Positions 32,876 through 41,766 of a stretch of DNA of 64,000 nucleotides are shown here, in pieces. The position numbers and the translations under genes are program-made. Under the pieces are notes generated by a model, which saw only the letters and a program-made list of their open reading frames with translations, was not told where the DNA came from and did not search any database. How positions within the stretch are numbered: position 1 is the stretch's first letter; every line of letters starts with the position of its first letter. This stretch comes from Daejeonella sp. JGW-45 (lineage in GTDB: Bacteria > Bacteroidota > Bacteroidia > Sphingobacteriales > Sphingobacteriaceae), in NCBI RefSeq assembly GCF_029360805.1, contig NZ_JARKNC010000001.1, positions 248,001 through 312,000 of the forward strand, given 5' to 3'.

Positions 32876-34465
32876 ATGAATAAGATCAAATATTTACTAC
32901 TGGCAACGTTAATTGCTGTCAGTGCGGCATCGTGTAAAAAAACCCTGGAACTTGCCCCCGAAGATTACTTTGGCAGCAGCAGTTTCTGGGAAAATGAATC
33001 CCAGGTCAACAACTTCATGGCTGGGATCCATACTCAATTCAGAAACCAGCAATTCCAGTTCTACCGCCTCGGCGAGATGCGGGGTGGTGGCTTAAGCAAC
33101 GTCGACCGTCAGAATACGTCCCTGAACGACTTGCCGATCATCCAGCAGGATCTTTCTGAAAATTCGACCGGCGTATCTGCCTGGGCAGGCTTTTATGGTC
33201 CTATCCTGCAGATTAACCTCTTTATACAGGAGGTAGAAAAGGTCGGTTTCCTTGCCGAGTCCAGAAAGAACTACCTGTTGGGCCAGGCTTATGCACTCCG
33301 GGCTTACTATTACTTCCATTTGCTGCGCACTTATGGCGGCGTACCTATACGACTGGAACCTGAAGTTTCGAATGGTAAAACAGATCCTATCGAACTAAGA
33401 AAAGCCAGGGCAACCGAAGCGGAAGTATTGAAGGTGATTAAGGATGATGTGAATAAATCGATAACCTTGTTTGGCGGCGCTGCCTCACCGGCAGATAAAA
33501 GCTTATGGTCGCCAAAAGCTTCCCACATGCTGAAGGGCGAAGTCTACCTGTGGTCGGCTAAAGTATACAATAATACGGCTGATCTGGCTGAAGCTAAAAC
33601 CGCTTTAAATGCAGTAACCGGTACCAGCCTGCTGACCGGCACTGCCGCCAGCTTTGCGAATGTGTTCAAGCAAAAGAATAATAATGAGATCATATTCGCT
33701 ATTCGCTTTAATGTTGGAGAGGCAGAGATGCCGAGCTACGGGCAGTTCCTTTATTCTACGTTCAACTTCGACGGGCAGCACTATAAAGATTCTACAGTGA
33801 GTGCAGGTGTAGGTAATTTCCTGGTTGATCCTTTAAAGATCGCTCAAACCAACTCGCAGCAGATCATCCAGCGTTATGGCTACACCTTTGAGCTGTTCCA
33901 AACTTACCAGCTGGCAGATAACCGGAGAAATGCGACGTTCTATGACTACTATAAAGTGAACACAGCGGTCAACCCGCGCGTGGTAACGATCAGGAATACT
34001 GCCCTTGTGAAATTTATCGGACCTGACGCAGCTACCACCACCAACAAGAAGTATTTCACTGACGATTGGCCGGTTTACCGCGAAGCTGACAGGCTCCTGA
34101 TGCTGGCAGAAATTACGAATGCCGAAGGTGGAAATCCAGCCAGCTTCATCAAGCAGATACGCGACCGCGCCTTTGCTCCTGCAGCAGACCCTACTCCTTT
34201 TGTCAGCGGAAGCAAGGATGCTAATGAGCTGGCGATATTCTCAGAACGCAGCAAAGAGTTTGTCTATGAGGGGAAACGCTGGTATGACCTGCGCAGAATG
34301 AAGTTCGGATCAGATCCGCTGGTGTTCAAAAGCACCAATCACAGTTATGGGGTGCTTACCAAGGGTACAGAAACTCATAAGACTCTCTGGCCTATCGAAC
34401 GTGCCATCTGGACCAACGATCCCCTGGTTAACCAAACCCCGGGCTACGCAACCACCAAACCTTAG
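32876..34465 (+). CDS. SusD/RagB-family glycan-binding lipoprotein
   Basis: 529 residues. Lipoprotein signal with lipobox (VSAASC, Cys20), then a SusD-like TPR-rich fold: FWENESQVNNFMAGIHTQF, the YALRAYYYFHLLRTYGGVPI signature at about 138-157, and C-terminal FVYEGKRWYDLRR. It forms the lid of the SusC pore and binds the sialoglycan at the cell surface. Followed by a stable hairpin before the enzymes. Confidence 0.93.
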   Translation: MNKIKYLLLATLIAVSAASCKKTLELAPEDYFGSSSFWENESQVNNFMAGIHTQFRNQQFQFYRLGEMRGGGLSNVDRQNTSLNDLPIIQQDLSENSTGVSAWAGFYGPILQINLFIQEVEKVGFLAESRKNYLLGQAYALRAYYYFHLLRTYGGVPIRLEPEVSNGKTDPIELRKARATEAEVLKVIKDDVNKSITLFGGAASPADKSLWSPKASHMLKGEVYLWSAKVYNNTADLAEAKTALNAVTGTSLLTGTAASFANVFKQKNNNEIIFAIRFNVGEAEMPSYGQFLYSTFNFDGQHYKDSTVSAGVGNFLVDPLKIAQTNSQQIIQRYGYTFELFQTYQLADNRRNATFYDYYKVNTAVNPRVVTIRNTALVKFIGPDAATTTNKKYFTDDWPVYREADRLLMLAEITNAEGGNPASFIKQIRDRAFAPAADPTPFVSGSKDANELAIFSERSKEFVYEGKRWYDLRRMKFGSDPLVFKSTNHSYGVLTKGTETHKTLWPIERAIWTNDPLVNQTPGYATTKP

Positions 34466-34471
34466 ATTTTT

Positions 34472-34518
34472 AATGATCCGGAGTAAGGGTGTTAATCACT
34501 TTTATTCCGGATCATTTT
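34472..34518 (+). terminator. intercistronic hairpin between susD and nanA
   Basis: AATGATCCGGAGTAA (34472-34486) pairs with TTATTCCGGATCATT (34502-34516), 15 bp with one G-U pair and a 15-nt loop. Only a short TTTT follows, so it is likely a partial terminator or an RNA-stabilising element that raises SusCD over the enzymes. Confidence 0.65.
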
Positions 34519-34619
34519 ACTTGAACCAGAAGGCTTTACGGCATGGTTATTTCACGCTGAAAGCTTAACTTATACCTAATTTCCAACGGCACATACTTAA
34601 ATTATATAAATCAGAAAAT

Positions 34620-35558
34620 ATGTCATTTTACCATTTGGAAGGTTTGATATCTGCTCCTTTTACCCCTATGGACAGTAAGGGAAATCTAAACCTGTCGATC
34701 ATTCCTGCTTATTATAAATTCCTGAAGGCAAACGATGTAACCGGGGCCTTTATCTGTGGATCAACCGGCGAAGGGGTTTCACTTACATTAACAGAGAAAA
34801 AACAAGTGGCAGAAGCCTGGGCCGCCTGCACAAATCACGATAAGGATTTCCGGGTAATGATGTTCCTGGGGGGCACCTGTATTGCCGACTGTATTGACCT
34901 GGCGCAGCATGCCCGCGAGATCGGCTTATACGCTGTCTCGTTCACCGGGCCCTTCTATTTTAAACCTGCTAATGCTAAAGTTTTAGCTGAATGCTGTAAG
35001 GCTGTGGCCGACAGCGTACCAGACATGCCCTTCTATTATTACCACATCCCGGTATTGTCGGGCGTGAATGTGGCCATGATCGACCTGCTGAATGCGGTAG
35101 ATGAAATGATCCCCAATTTCGCAGGTATAAAATATACGCACGAGGATTTTATGGATTTCCAGTCGTGCATGACGTTCCGCGACGGCCGGTATGATATGCT
35201 TTGGGGACGCGACGAGAATATGCTTTCGGCCCTGGCATTAGGAACTAAAGGATCGGTAGGCAGTACCTTTAATTATGCAGCTCCCTTGTACTATTCACTG
35301 ATAGAAGCGTTTAACAACAATAACCTGACGCTGGCCGCTGAACTGCAGCAGAAGTCGATCGACATGATCCGCCTGCTGGGCAAATACGGCGGTATCTCGG
35401 TCGGTAAAGCTTACATGAAAGTGGCAGGATTAGACTGCGGCGAATTCAGGCTTCCCGTTAAGAATATGAGCGCCAGCCAGTTTGAAGCTTTCAAGGCAGA
35501 CGTGGCCGGTTTAGACTTTGATAAATTTAAATCTATAGAGGCAGAACTGACTCTTTAA
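34620..35558 (+). CDS. nanA: N-acetylneuraminate lyase
   Basis: 312 residues, class I aldolase of the DHDPS/NAL family. GSTGEG (47-52) binds the substrate carboxylate, the catalytic Tyr is Y141 in YHIPVLSG, and the Schiff-base lysine is K171 in AGIKYTHEDFMD. YHIPVLSG and the KYT context match sialic acid lyase rather than DHDPS. It splits N-acetylneuraminate into ManNAc and pyruvate in the cytoplasm. Next gene 3 nt downstream. Confidence 0.9.
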   Translation: MSFYHLEGLISAPFTPMDSKGNLNLSIIPAYYKFLKANDVTGAFICGSTGEGVSLTLTEKKQVAEAWAACTNHDKDFRVMMFLGGTCIADCIDLAQHAREIGLYAVSFTGPFYFKPANAKVLAECCKAVADSVPDMPFYYYHIPVLSGVNVAMIDLLNAVDEMIPNFAGIKYTHEDFMDFQSCMTFRDGRYDMLWGRDENMLSALALGTKGSVGSTFNYAAPLYYSLIEAFNNNNLTLAAELQQKSIDMIRLLGKYGGISVGKAYMKVAGLDCGEFRLPVKNMSASQFEAFKADVAGLDFDKFKSIEAELTL

Positions 35559-35561
35559 TCC

Positions 35562-36734
35562 ATGACCAAACGATATTTTTCCTTTTCAATCCTTCTAATG
35601 ATGTTAGTAAACACCGCGGCATTTCCTCAGAGGAAAGCGATTAAAGCTATTGAATGGAAAAGAATTGCTATTCTTCCCGGAAAAGACGAAGCCGCATCTA
35701 TCGGTCTTGCCGGAGCTATCCACGCGGTTAGCGGCAAAGCGATGATAATTGCAGGCGGAGCTAACTTTCCGGGGAAAATGCCCTGGGAAGGAGGTAAAAA
35801 ACACTATTCGGATGAGATCCATGTGCTTCATAAGAAGAATGGAAAATATTCATGGAATAAAAATATCACTTCGAGATTGCCGGAGCCCATTGCTTATTGC
35901 GGGAATACCAGCACCCCCATGGGTGTCGTTTACGCCGGCGGAGAAAATGATGCAGGACTGTCCGATAAAACTTTTCTCTTAACGGTAGACCTTTCGACCG
36001 GTAAGATCGGGATCCGGGCACTTCCGTCGCTGCCATCAGCCCTGACAAACATCTCACTTACCAATATCGGAAACGTGGTCTACGCTGTTGGCGGTGATGG
36101 AGCCTTACTTTCATCATCCCGCTTTTTCAGTTTGAACCTGGCTTCAGGCGCGACCAGATGGGATATCCTGCCCGACCTGCCTGCAGCGCTGTCAAACGCG
36201 GTTGTCCTCACGCAGAACGGTTTGGAAGGGATCAATATTTATGTGATTGGCGGACGCTCAAAGCACCCTTCAGGAATCAGTGTACTCCGTTCAAGCCTCT
36301 ATATTTATGAGCCGGGGAGCCGGACATGGCATGCAGGAGCTCCGGTATCTGATGGAGAAAAGATCATGAATTTCTCTGCAGGAACGGGAGTGGCAGTTTC
36401 CGGTCGCTACCTTCTTGTCATGGGCGGCGATGACGGTGAAGTATTTCACCAGATCGAAACCTACCTTTCCCGGATTTCAAAAGCGGCTACCGCCCGGGAG
36501 AAGGCTGAACTCACTGCCGCGAAGAATCAGCTGGTTACCAGGCACCAGGGTTTTTATCGCGGCATATTAGTATATGACACCCATACCAATAGCTGGGGGA
36601 AGATCGGTACGCTGCCCTTCCCGGCAAGGGTAACCACGACCGCTGCTTTATGGGGCAAACACATTGTTTTATCTAACGGCGAGGTCAGACCAGGGGTGCG
36701 CACCGCGGATGTTACGCTGGGAAGTATTAAATAA
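35562..36734 (+). CDS. nanM: N-acetylneuraminate epimerase/mutarotase (Kelch propeller)
   Basis: 390 residues. Signal peptide (ILLMMLVNTAAFPQ), then a six-blade Kelch propeller: IIAGGANFPGKMPWEGGKK (about 65-83), VVYAGGENDAG, VVYAVGGDGA, IYVIGGRS, LLVMGGDDGE. GANFPGxMPWEGGxK is the NanM signature. It converts alpha- to beta-anomers of sialic acid in the periplasm for uptake. Six nt before the transporter gene. Confidence 0.9.
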   Translation: MTKRYFSFSILLMMLVNTAAFPQRKAIKAIEWKRIAILPGKDEAASIGLAGAIHAVSGKAMIIAGGANFPGKMPWEGGKKHYSDEIHVLHKKNGKYSWNKNITSRLPEPIAYCGNTSTPMGVVYAGGENDAGLSDKTFLLTVDLSTGKIGIRALPSLPSALTNISLTNIGNVVYAVGGDGALLSSSRFFSLNLASGATRWDILPDLPAALSNAVVLTQNGLEGINIYVIGGRSKHPSGISVLRSSLYIYEPGSRTWHAGAPVSDGEKIMNFSAGTGVAVSGRYLLVMGGDDGEVFHQIETYLSRISKAATAREKAELTAAKNQLVTRHQGFYRGILVYDTHTNSWGKIGTLPFPARVTTTAALWGKHIVLSNGEVRPGVRTADVTLGSIK

Positions 36735-36740
36735 TTCAGA

Positions 36741-38009
36741 ATGAAGAACTCAACACATTATCCCTGGATCCTGGTCGCCCTGCTTTGGGTAGTAGCCCTG
36801 CTGAATTATATGGACAGGCAGATGCTCTCTACTATGAAGCCTGCCATGGAGATCGATATTGTTGAACTGCAATCAGCGACGAACTTTGGTTACCTGATGG
36901 CGATCTTTCTGTGGATCTACGGTTTTATGAGCCCCGTGTCGGGAATTATTGCTGATAAGTTTAACCGCAAGTGGATAATTGTAGGCAGCTTGTTTGTGTG
37001 GTCGGCCGTTACCTTCGCCATGAGTTACGCCACCACCTTCAACCAACTTTATATATTAAGGGCACTTATGGGAGTAAGTGAAGCGCTCTATATCCCGGCT
37101 GGATTATCGCTGATCGCGGACTTCCACAGCAGTAAAACACGTTCGCTGGCCATAGGCATTCATATGACCGGTCTTTACATGGGACAGGCTCTGGGTGGCT
37201 TTGGAGCAACTATCGCAGTGAATTACACCTGGCAGACAACGTTTCATGTCTTCGGAATGATCGGGATCGTTTATTCATTCTTCCTTGTATTCCTGTTAAA
37301 AGAAAAGAAAGGTTCTGAAATTGAGGCAGGAGCCCCGGATAGTATCATCATCAAAGAAAAATCGCCAGTGTTTAAAGGCCTGGCTCTCCTGTTTACAAAC
37401 ATTTCATTCTGGATAATCCTGTTTTACTTTACGATTCCGAGCCTGCCGGGCTGGGCAACCAAGAACTGGCTTCCTACGCTCTTTGCCGAGAACCTTGGCA
37501 TCCCGATGTCGCAGGCCGGTCCGCTGTCCACGATCACTATCGCGGCCTCATCCTTCCTGGGCGTAATTATTGGCGGAATCTTATCTGATCGCTGGGTGCA
37601 GACCAACCTCCGGGGAAGGATCTATACGAGTGCCATTGGCCTCGGCTTAACCATCCCATCGCTGCTGCTGCTGGGTTATGGACACAGTCTTGTACACGTT
37701 GTGGGAGCCGGCATGTGCTTCGGGATTGGTTTCGGAATGTTCGATGCCAACAATATGCCCATCCTCTGCCAATTCGTATCCCCGAAATACCGGGCCACAG
37801 CCTATGGCATCATGAACATGACGGGAGTATTTGCAGGAGCCTATATCACCAACCTCCTCGGAAAATCAACTGATGCCGGCAATCTCGGAAAGGATTTCGC
37901 GATGCTGGCCGGCATTGTCCTGCTGGCCCTGCTTGTTCAGATCATATTTTTGCGGCCGAAGTTCAATGACTTTGGAGCTTCAGAAACACCGCCTAAGCTG
38001 CGTGCCTGA
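36741..38009 (+). CDS. nanT: MFS sialic acid transporter
   Basis: 422 residues with 12 predicted helices. LLNYMDRQMLSTMKPAME is the ACS-type helix-1 motif, GIIADKFNRKWI the loop 2-3 MFS motif, and GVSEALYIPAGLSLIADFH a family motif of helix 4-5. Homologous in outline to the MFS carrier at 18294, but its place between nanM and the sialidase makes it the inner-membrane sialic acid:H+ symporter, as in the Bacteroides NanLET system. Assignment rests mainly on context. Confidence 0.83.
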   Translation: MKNSTHYPWILVALLWVVALLNYMDRQMLSTMKPAMEIDIVELQSATNFGYLMAIFLWIYGFMSPVSGIIADKFNRKWIIVGSLFVWSAVTFAMSYATTFNQLYILRALMGVSEALYIPAGLSLIADFHSSKTRSLAIGIHMTGLYMGQALGGFGATIAVNYTWQTTFHVFGMIGIVYSFFLVFLLKEKKGSEIEAGAPDSIIIKEKSPVFKGLALLFTNISFWIILFYFTIPSLPGWATKNWLPTLFAENLGIPMSQAGPLSTITIAASSFLGVIIGGILSDRWVQTNLRGRIYTSAIGLGLTIPSLLLLGYGHSLVHVVGAGMCFGIGFGMFDANNMPILCQFVSPKYRATAYGIMNMTGVFAGAYITNLLGKSTDAGNLGKDFAMLAGIVLLALLVQIIFLRPKFNDFGASETPPKLRA

Positions 38010-38098
38010 AAGCCCGCGCCGATGCCGGAAGTATTTATAGATTCGCCCAATTAAGAGGCTTGATAATAAAAAAAAATGTTCTTTTTATTGAGATCATC

Positions 38099-39682
38099 AT
38101 GTATAAAAAAATAAGAAACCACTTTACAGCCTTCCTGCTTCTGGCAGTGATCATACAGGCTTGCTCACCTCTTACACAAACCCAGCCTGTACAAGTATCA
38201 CGGCTTTCTGCCACTTATATTGATGCGCCGCTGATCAGGGGCATGGCTTATAATCAGGCCATCCAGATCCGGGTATATGTAGCCGAAGGCCCGGAACGCA
38301 GCTACCAGGCCATCCGGCTGGAACTTGACGGAAATGCAGTTCAGGCTCTTCAGAAAATCGATGTCTATGCAATGGGAGGTACTGACAATAATTTCTTACG
38401 AAATGCCAGTCTGCTCGGCTCTGCGGTTACCCTGTCGGCCAGCATGGATATCCCGGTTAGCATGAATCTCAAACCGGGATTACATTATATCTGGATCAGC
38501 CCCGTGCTAAAAGCCGATGCCGACATAGCCCGGGAGATCAGCATCCGCAGCAAGGCGCTCATCACTAATAACTCAGAGCAACACCAGATCTCTGATGGCG
38601 GAAAGGCCAATTTCAAAAAAAGGCTGGCCCTTGCCCTTCGTAAGGCGGGCGACGAGGGTGTGAATACCTACCGCATCCCGGGAATGGCCACTACCGATAA
38701 GGGCACGCTGATCTCGGTGTATGATATCCGCTACGACAACTCCAGGGACCTGCCTGCCAATATCGACGTGGGAATGAATCGGAGTACGGACGGTGGGAAA
38801 ACCTGGGAGCCCATGAAAATTATCATGGATATGGGCGGCCCGCAGGAGAACAGCGGGATCGGTGATCCGGCCGTGCTGTTTGATCCGGCTACCAAAAGGA
38901 TTTGGGTGGCCGCTTTATGGAGCAAGGGTAACCGCTCGATAGCGGGCTCAGAACCCGGGCTCGCCCCTGATATTACCGGGCAGTTTGTGCTGGTTAGCAG
39001 CGACGACGATGGGAAAACATGGTCCAGGCCCTACAGCATTACCAGCCAGGTAAAGGATCCTAAATGGCATTTATACTTTAACGGCCCGGGCAACGGGATC
39101 GCCATGGAGAACGGAACCCTTGTTTTCCCTTCCCAATATTGGGATGAAAGCAAAAAGCCGGGTATTCCTCACTCTGCTATCATTTACAGTGAGGATCAGG
39201 GTAAGACCTGGAAGAGCGGGATCGGCGCCAAATCCAATACCACCGAAAGCCAGGTGGTAGAAACGACGCCAGGAACGCTCATGCTGAATATGCGTGACAA
39301 CCGTGGGAAGTACAGAAGCATCGCGACGACCAAAGACCTGGGTGCAAACTGGCTGGAACATCATACTTCCTACCAGGCGCTGCCCGACCCCGTGTGTATG
39401 GCAAGCATCATTAAGGCCAGGGTCAGGGTGAAAGGAAAAATGCAGGACGTATTGTTCTTCAGTAACATGGCCAGCCAAACGACACGTAAAGATCTGACCA
39501 TTAAGGCAAGCCTGGATCTGGGTGAAACCTGGCTGCCGGCTAACGAGCTGCTGCTGGATGAACGGCTGTCGTATGGTTATTCAGCGCTTAGTAAAATAGA
39601 TGATGAAACGATAGGGATCCTTTATGAGGGCGAAAAAGATCTGTATTTTATGCGTGTGCCTGTGGCTGATATTATAAAATAA
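38099..39682 (+). CDS. nanH: GH33 sialidase (exo-alpha-sialidase), lipoprotein
   Basis: 527 residues from the ATG at 38099; a TTG 39 nt earlier is a poor start that would hide the signal peptide. Lipobox VIIQAC. An N-terminal carbohydrate-binding-type domain (to about 165) precedes the propeller with the RIP motif YRIPG and four Asp boxes: STDGGKTW, SSDDDGKTW, SEDQGKTW and SLDLGETW. The YGYSAL and YEGEKD stretches hold the C-terminal nucleophile Tyr and triad Arg region. It releases terminal sialic acid from glycans at the surface or periplasm. Confidence 0.92.
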   Translation: MYKKIRNHFTAFLLLAVIIQACSPLTQTQPVQVSRLSATYIDAPLIRGMAYNQAIQIRVYVAEGPERSYQAIRLELDGNAVQALQKIDVYAMGGTDNNFLRNASLLGSAVTLSASMDIPVSMNLKPGLHYIWISPVLKADADIAREISIRSKALITNNSEQHQISDGGKANFKKRLALALRKAGDEGVNTYRIPGMATTDKGTLISVYDIRYDNSRDLPANIDVGMNRSTDGGKTWEPMKIIMDMGGPQENSGIGDPAVLFDPATKRIWVAALWSKGNRSIAGSEPGLAPDITGQFVLVSSDDDGKTWSRPYSITSQVKDPKWHLYFNGPGNGIAMENGTLVFPSQYWDESKKPGIPHSAIIYSEDQGKTWKSGIGAKSNTTESQVVETTPGTLMLNMRDNRGKYRSIATTKDLGANWLEHHTSYQALPDPVCMASIIKARVRVKGKMQDVLFFSNMASQTTRKDLTIKASLDLGETWLPANELLLDERLSYGYSALSKIDDETIGILYEGEKDLYFMRVPVADIIK

Positions 39683-39683
39683 G

Positions 39684-41756
39684 ATGTTCCATCCGGCTAA
39701 ATTATTCCTGTCGCTGGCACTGCTGTTTGTCTGCTCCGGAGCCCTCGCACAAGCACCCTTAAAGGTAGCCTGCATAGGAAATTCTGTAACCTTCGGGGCG
39801 GGCTTAAAAGATCCCTCTCGCGACTCCTATCCCTCGGTTTTACAAACCCTGCTCGGAAACAGATACCAGGTTAGTAATTTCGGGCGCAGCGGAGCCACCC
39901 TGCTTAAGAAAGGGCATCGCCCCTATTTCAAAACCCCTGAATTTGAAGCGGCTCTGGATCTTAAGCCGGATATTGCCATCATTCACTTAGGATTGAATGA
40001 TACCGACCCCCGGAACTGGCCGGAGTATAAAGATGAGTTTGAAGCCGATTACTCCTGGCTCCTGGATACCTTAAAAAAAGAAAATCCGAAGGTAAAACTG
40101 TTCGTAAGCCGCCTGACACCGATCTTCAGCGGCCACCCGCGTTTCAGGTCGGGCACACGCGACTGGTACTGGCAGATCCAGGAGCTGATCCCTGGTATAG
40201 CAAAGGCAAACAGGGCACAATTGATCGATCTCAACAAGCCACTGCATAACCGGCCTGACCTATTTGCCGACAACGTACATCCCGACAAGGAAGGCGCAGC
40301 AATTATTGCCCGTACGGTTTACCAGGCTCTCACAGGTGATTTCGGAGGACTGCAACTTGCACGCATTTTCGGAGACCACATGGTTCTGCAGCGCAACGAG
40401 GGAATCCCTGTTTACGGCACAGCCAATGCGGGGGATAAGGTCAAGGTAAGCTTTGCAGATAAAACATTAACTACCCTTGCTGGCTCCAATGGGAACTGGC
40501 AAGTGATATTCCCGCCCATGACCGCCGGTGGCCCCCATACTCTTAAAGTCAGCACATCTGTGCAAAATGTTGCCGTAAGCGATATCCTGCTCGGAGATGT
40601 ATGGCTATGTTCCGGGCAGTCGAATATGGCTTTTGAATTAAAGAATTCGGCCGATGCTGCCAGGGAACTGCCGCAGGCCTCCAATAACAACCTTCGCCTA
40701 CTGAAGCTGCATTCCTTACGCGAAACTCATAATACGGAATGGGATTCCACAACCCTGGCTAAAATCAACCAGCTCCAGTATTTTGCGGGGAACTGGCAAA
40801 GCTCCGATCCTTCGGCGGCAGGAGGCTTTTCTGCCATCGCCTATCATTTCGGGAAACAGATCCAGCAATCTGAGAATGTGCCGGTGGGACTGATCGAAAT
40901 AGCTGTAGGAGGTTCAGGGATTGAATCCTGGATCGACAGGAAAACACTGGAGCATAATGAGAAGCTGGTGGACCTGCTGTCGGGCTGGCGTAAATCCGAC
41001 TTCATCATGCCCTGGGTAAGGGAACGTGCAGATAAGAATCTGAAGAATTCAGGCTTGGTCAATCAGCGCCATCCCTACGAACCTGCTTACAATTATGAGG
41101 CAGGTATCTCGCACTTTACCCGCTCGCCCATTAAGGGTGTCATCTGGTACCAGGGTGAAAGCAATGCCCATAACGCGGAGCTGTACGAAACCCAGTTCAA
41201 AGCCCTGGTTGAAAGCTGGCGCGGAAGCTGGAACCAGGAGTTTCCCTTTTACTACGTCCAGCTCTCCTCGATCGCGCGGCCATCCTGGCCCCATTTCCGG
41301 AACATGCAGCGTGAACTGCAAAGCCAGATCCCGAATGTTGGTATGGTGGTCAGTTCCGACATGGGTGATTCGCTGGATGTACACCCCATCCGGAAGAAGG
41401 AGATTGGTCAGCGGTTAGCACTGCTGGCTCTAAAAAACACCTATCACCGGCCTGTGACTGCTAGTGGCCCTGTGGCTACCAGCGCAGTTAAGAAAAATAA
41501 TGAAATTGTCGTTGCCTTTAGCGAGGCGCGGGATCTTTCAGCCAGCGGCAATCAAACCTTAACTGGCTTTGAGCTGCTCACAGAAAAAGGCATATCTGTT
41601 CCGGTGCCTGCCCGTATCAACGGGAAACACGTATACTTGCGTATCCCGGAGGGTGGCGCCAAAAGCGTTCGCTACGCCTGGCAGCCCTTCAGCAGGGCCA
41701 ACCTGGTCAACGAAGCCGGCTTGCCTGCCTCCACTTTTTCCATACCAATAAACTAA
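39684..41756 (+). CDS. nanS: two-domain sialate O-acetylesterase (SGNH + SASA)
   Basis: 690 residues, starting 1 nt after the sialidase stop. Signal peptide to about 22 (SGALAQ). Domain 1 (about 25-215) is an SGNH hydrolase: GNSVTFGAG, GRSGATL, LGLNDTD and DNVHPDKEG supply Ser, Gly, Asn and Asp-His blocks. Domain 2 (about 220-690) is a SASA esterase: LCSGQSNM (Ser), IWYQGESNA, and SSDMGDSLDVHP (Asp-His). It removes O-acetyl groups from sialic acids so the sialidase and lyase can act. The same architecture is known for Tannerella NanS. Confidence 0.9.
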   Translation: MFHPAKLFLSLALLFVCSGALAQAPLKVACIGNSVTFGAGLKDPSRDSYPSVLQTLLGNRYQVSNFGRSGATLLKKGHRPYFKTPEFEAALDLKPDIAIIHLGLNDTDPRNWPEYKDEFEADYSWLLDTLKKENPKVKLFVSRLTPIFSGHPRFRSGTRDWYWQIQELIPGIAKANRAQLIDLNKPLHNRPDLFADNVHPDKEGAAIIARTVYQALTGDFGGLQLARIFGDHMVLQRNEGIPVYGTANAGDKVKVSFADKTLTTLAGSNGNWQVIFPPMTAGGPHTLKVSTSVQNVAVSDILLGDVWLCSGQSNMAFELKNSADAARELPQASNNNLRLLKLHSLRETHNTEWDSTTLAKINQLQYFAGNWQSSDPSAAGGFSAIAYHFGKQIQQSENVPVGLIEIAVGGSGIESWIDRKTLEHNEKLVDLLSGWRKSDFIMPWVRERADKNLKNSGLVNQRHPYEPAYNYEAGISHFTRSPIKGVIWYQGESNAHNAELYETQFKALVESWRGSWNQEFPFYYVQLSSIARPSWPHFRNMQRELQSQIPNVGMVVSSDMGDSLDVHPIRKKEIGQRLALLALKNTYHRPVTASGPVATSAVKKNNEIVVAFSEARDLSASGNQTLTGFELLTEKGISVPVPARINGKHVYLRIPEGGAKSVRYAWQPFSRANLVNEAGLPASTFSIPIN

Positions 41757-41766
41757 GCCTGATACC

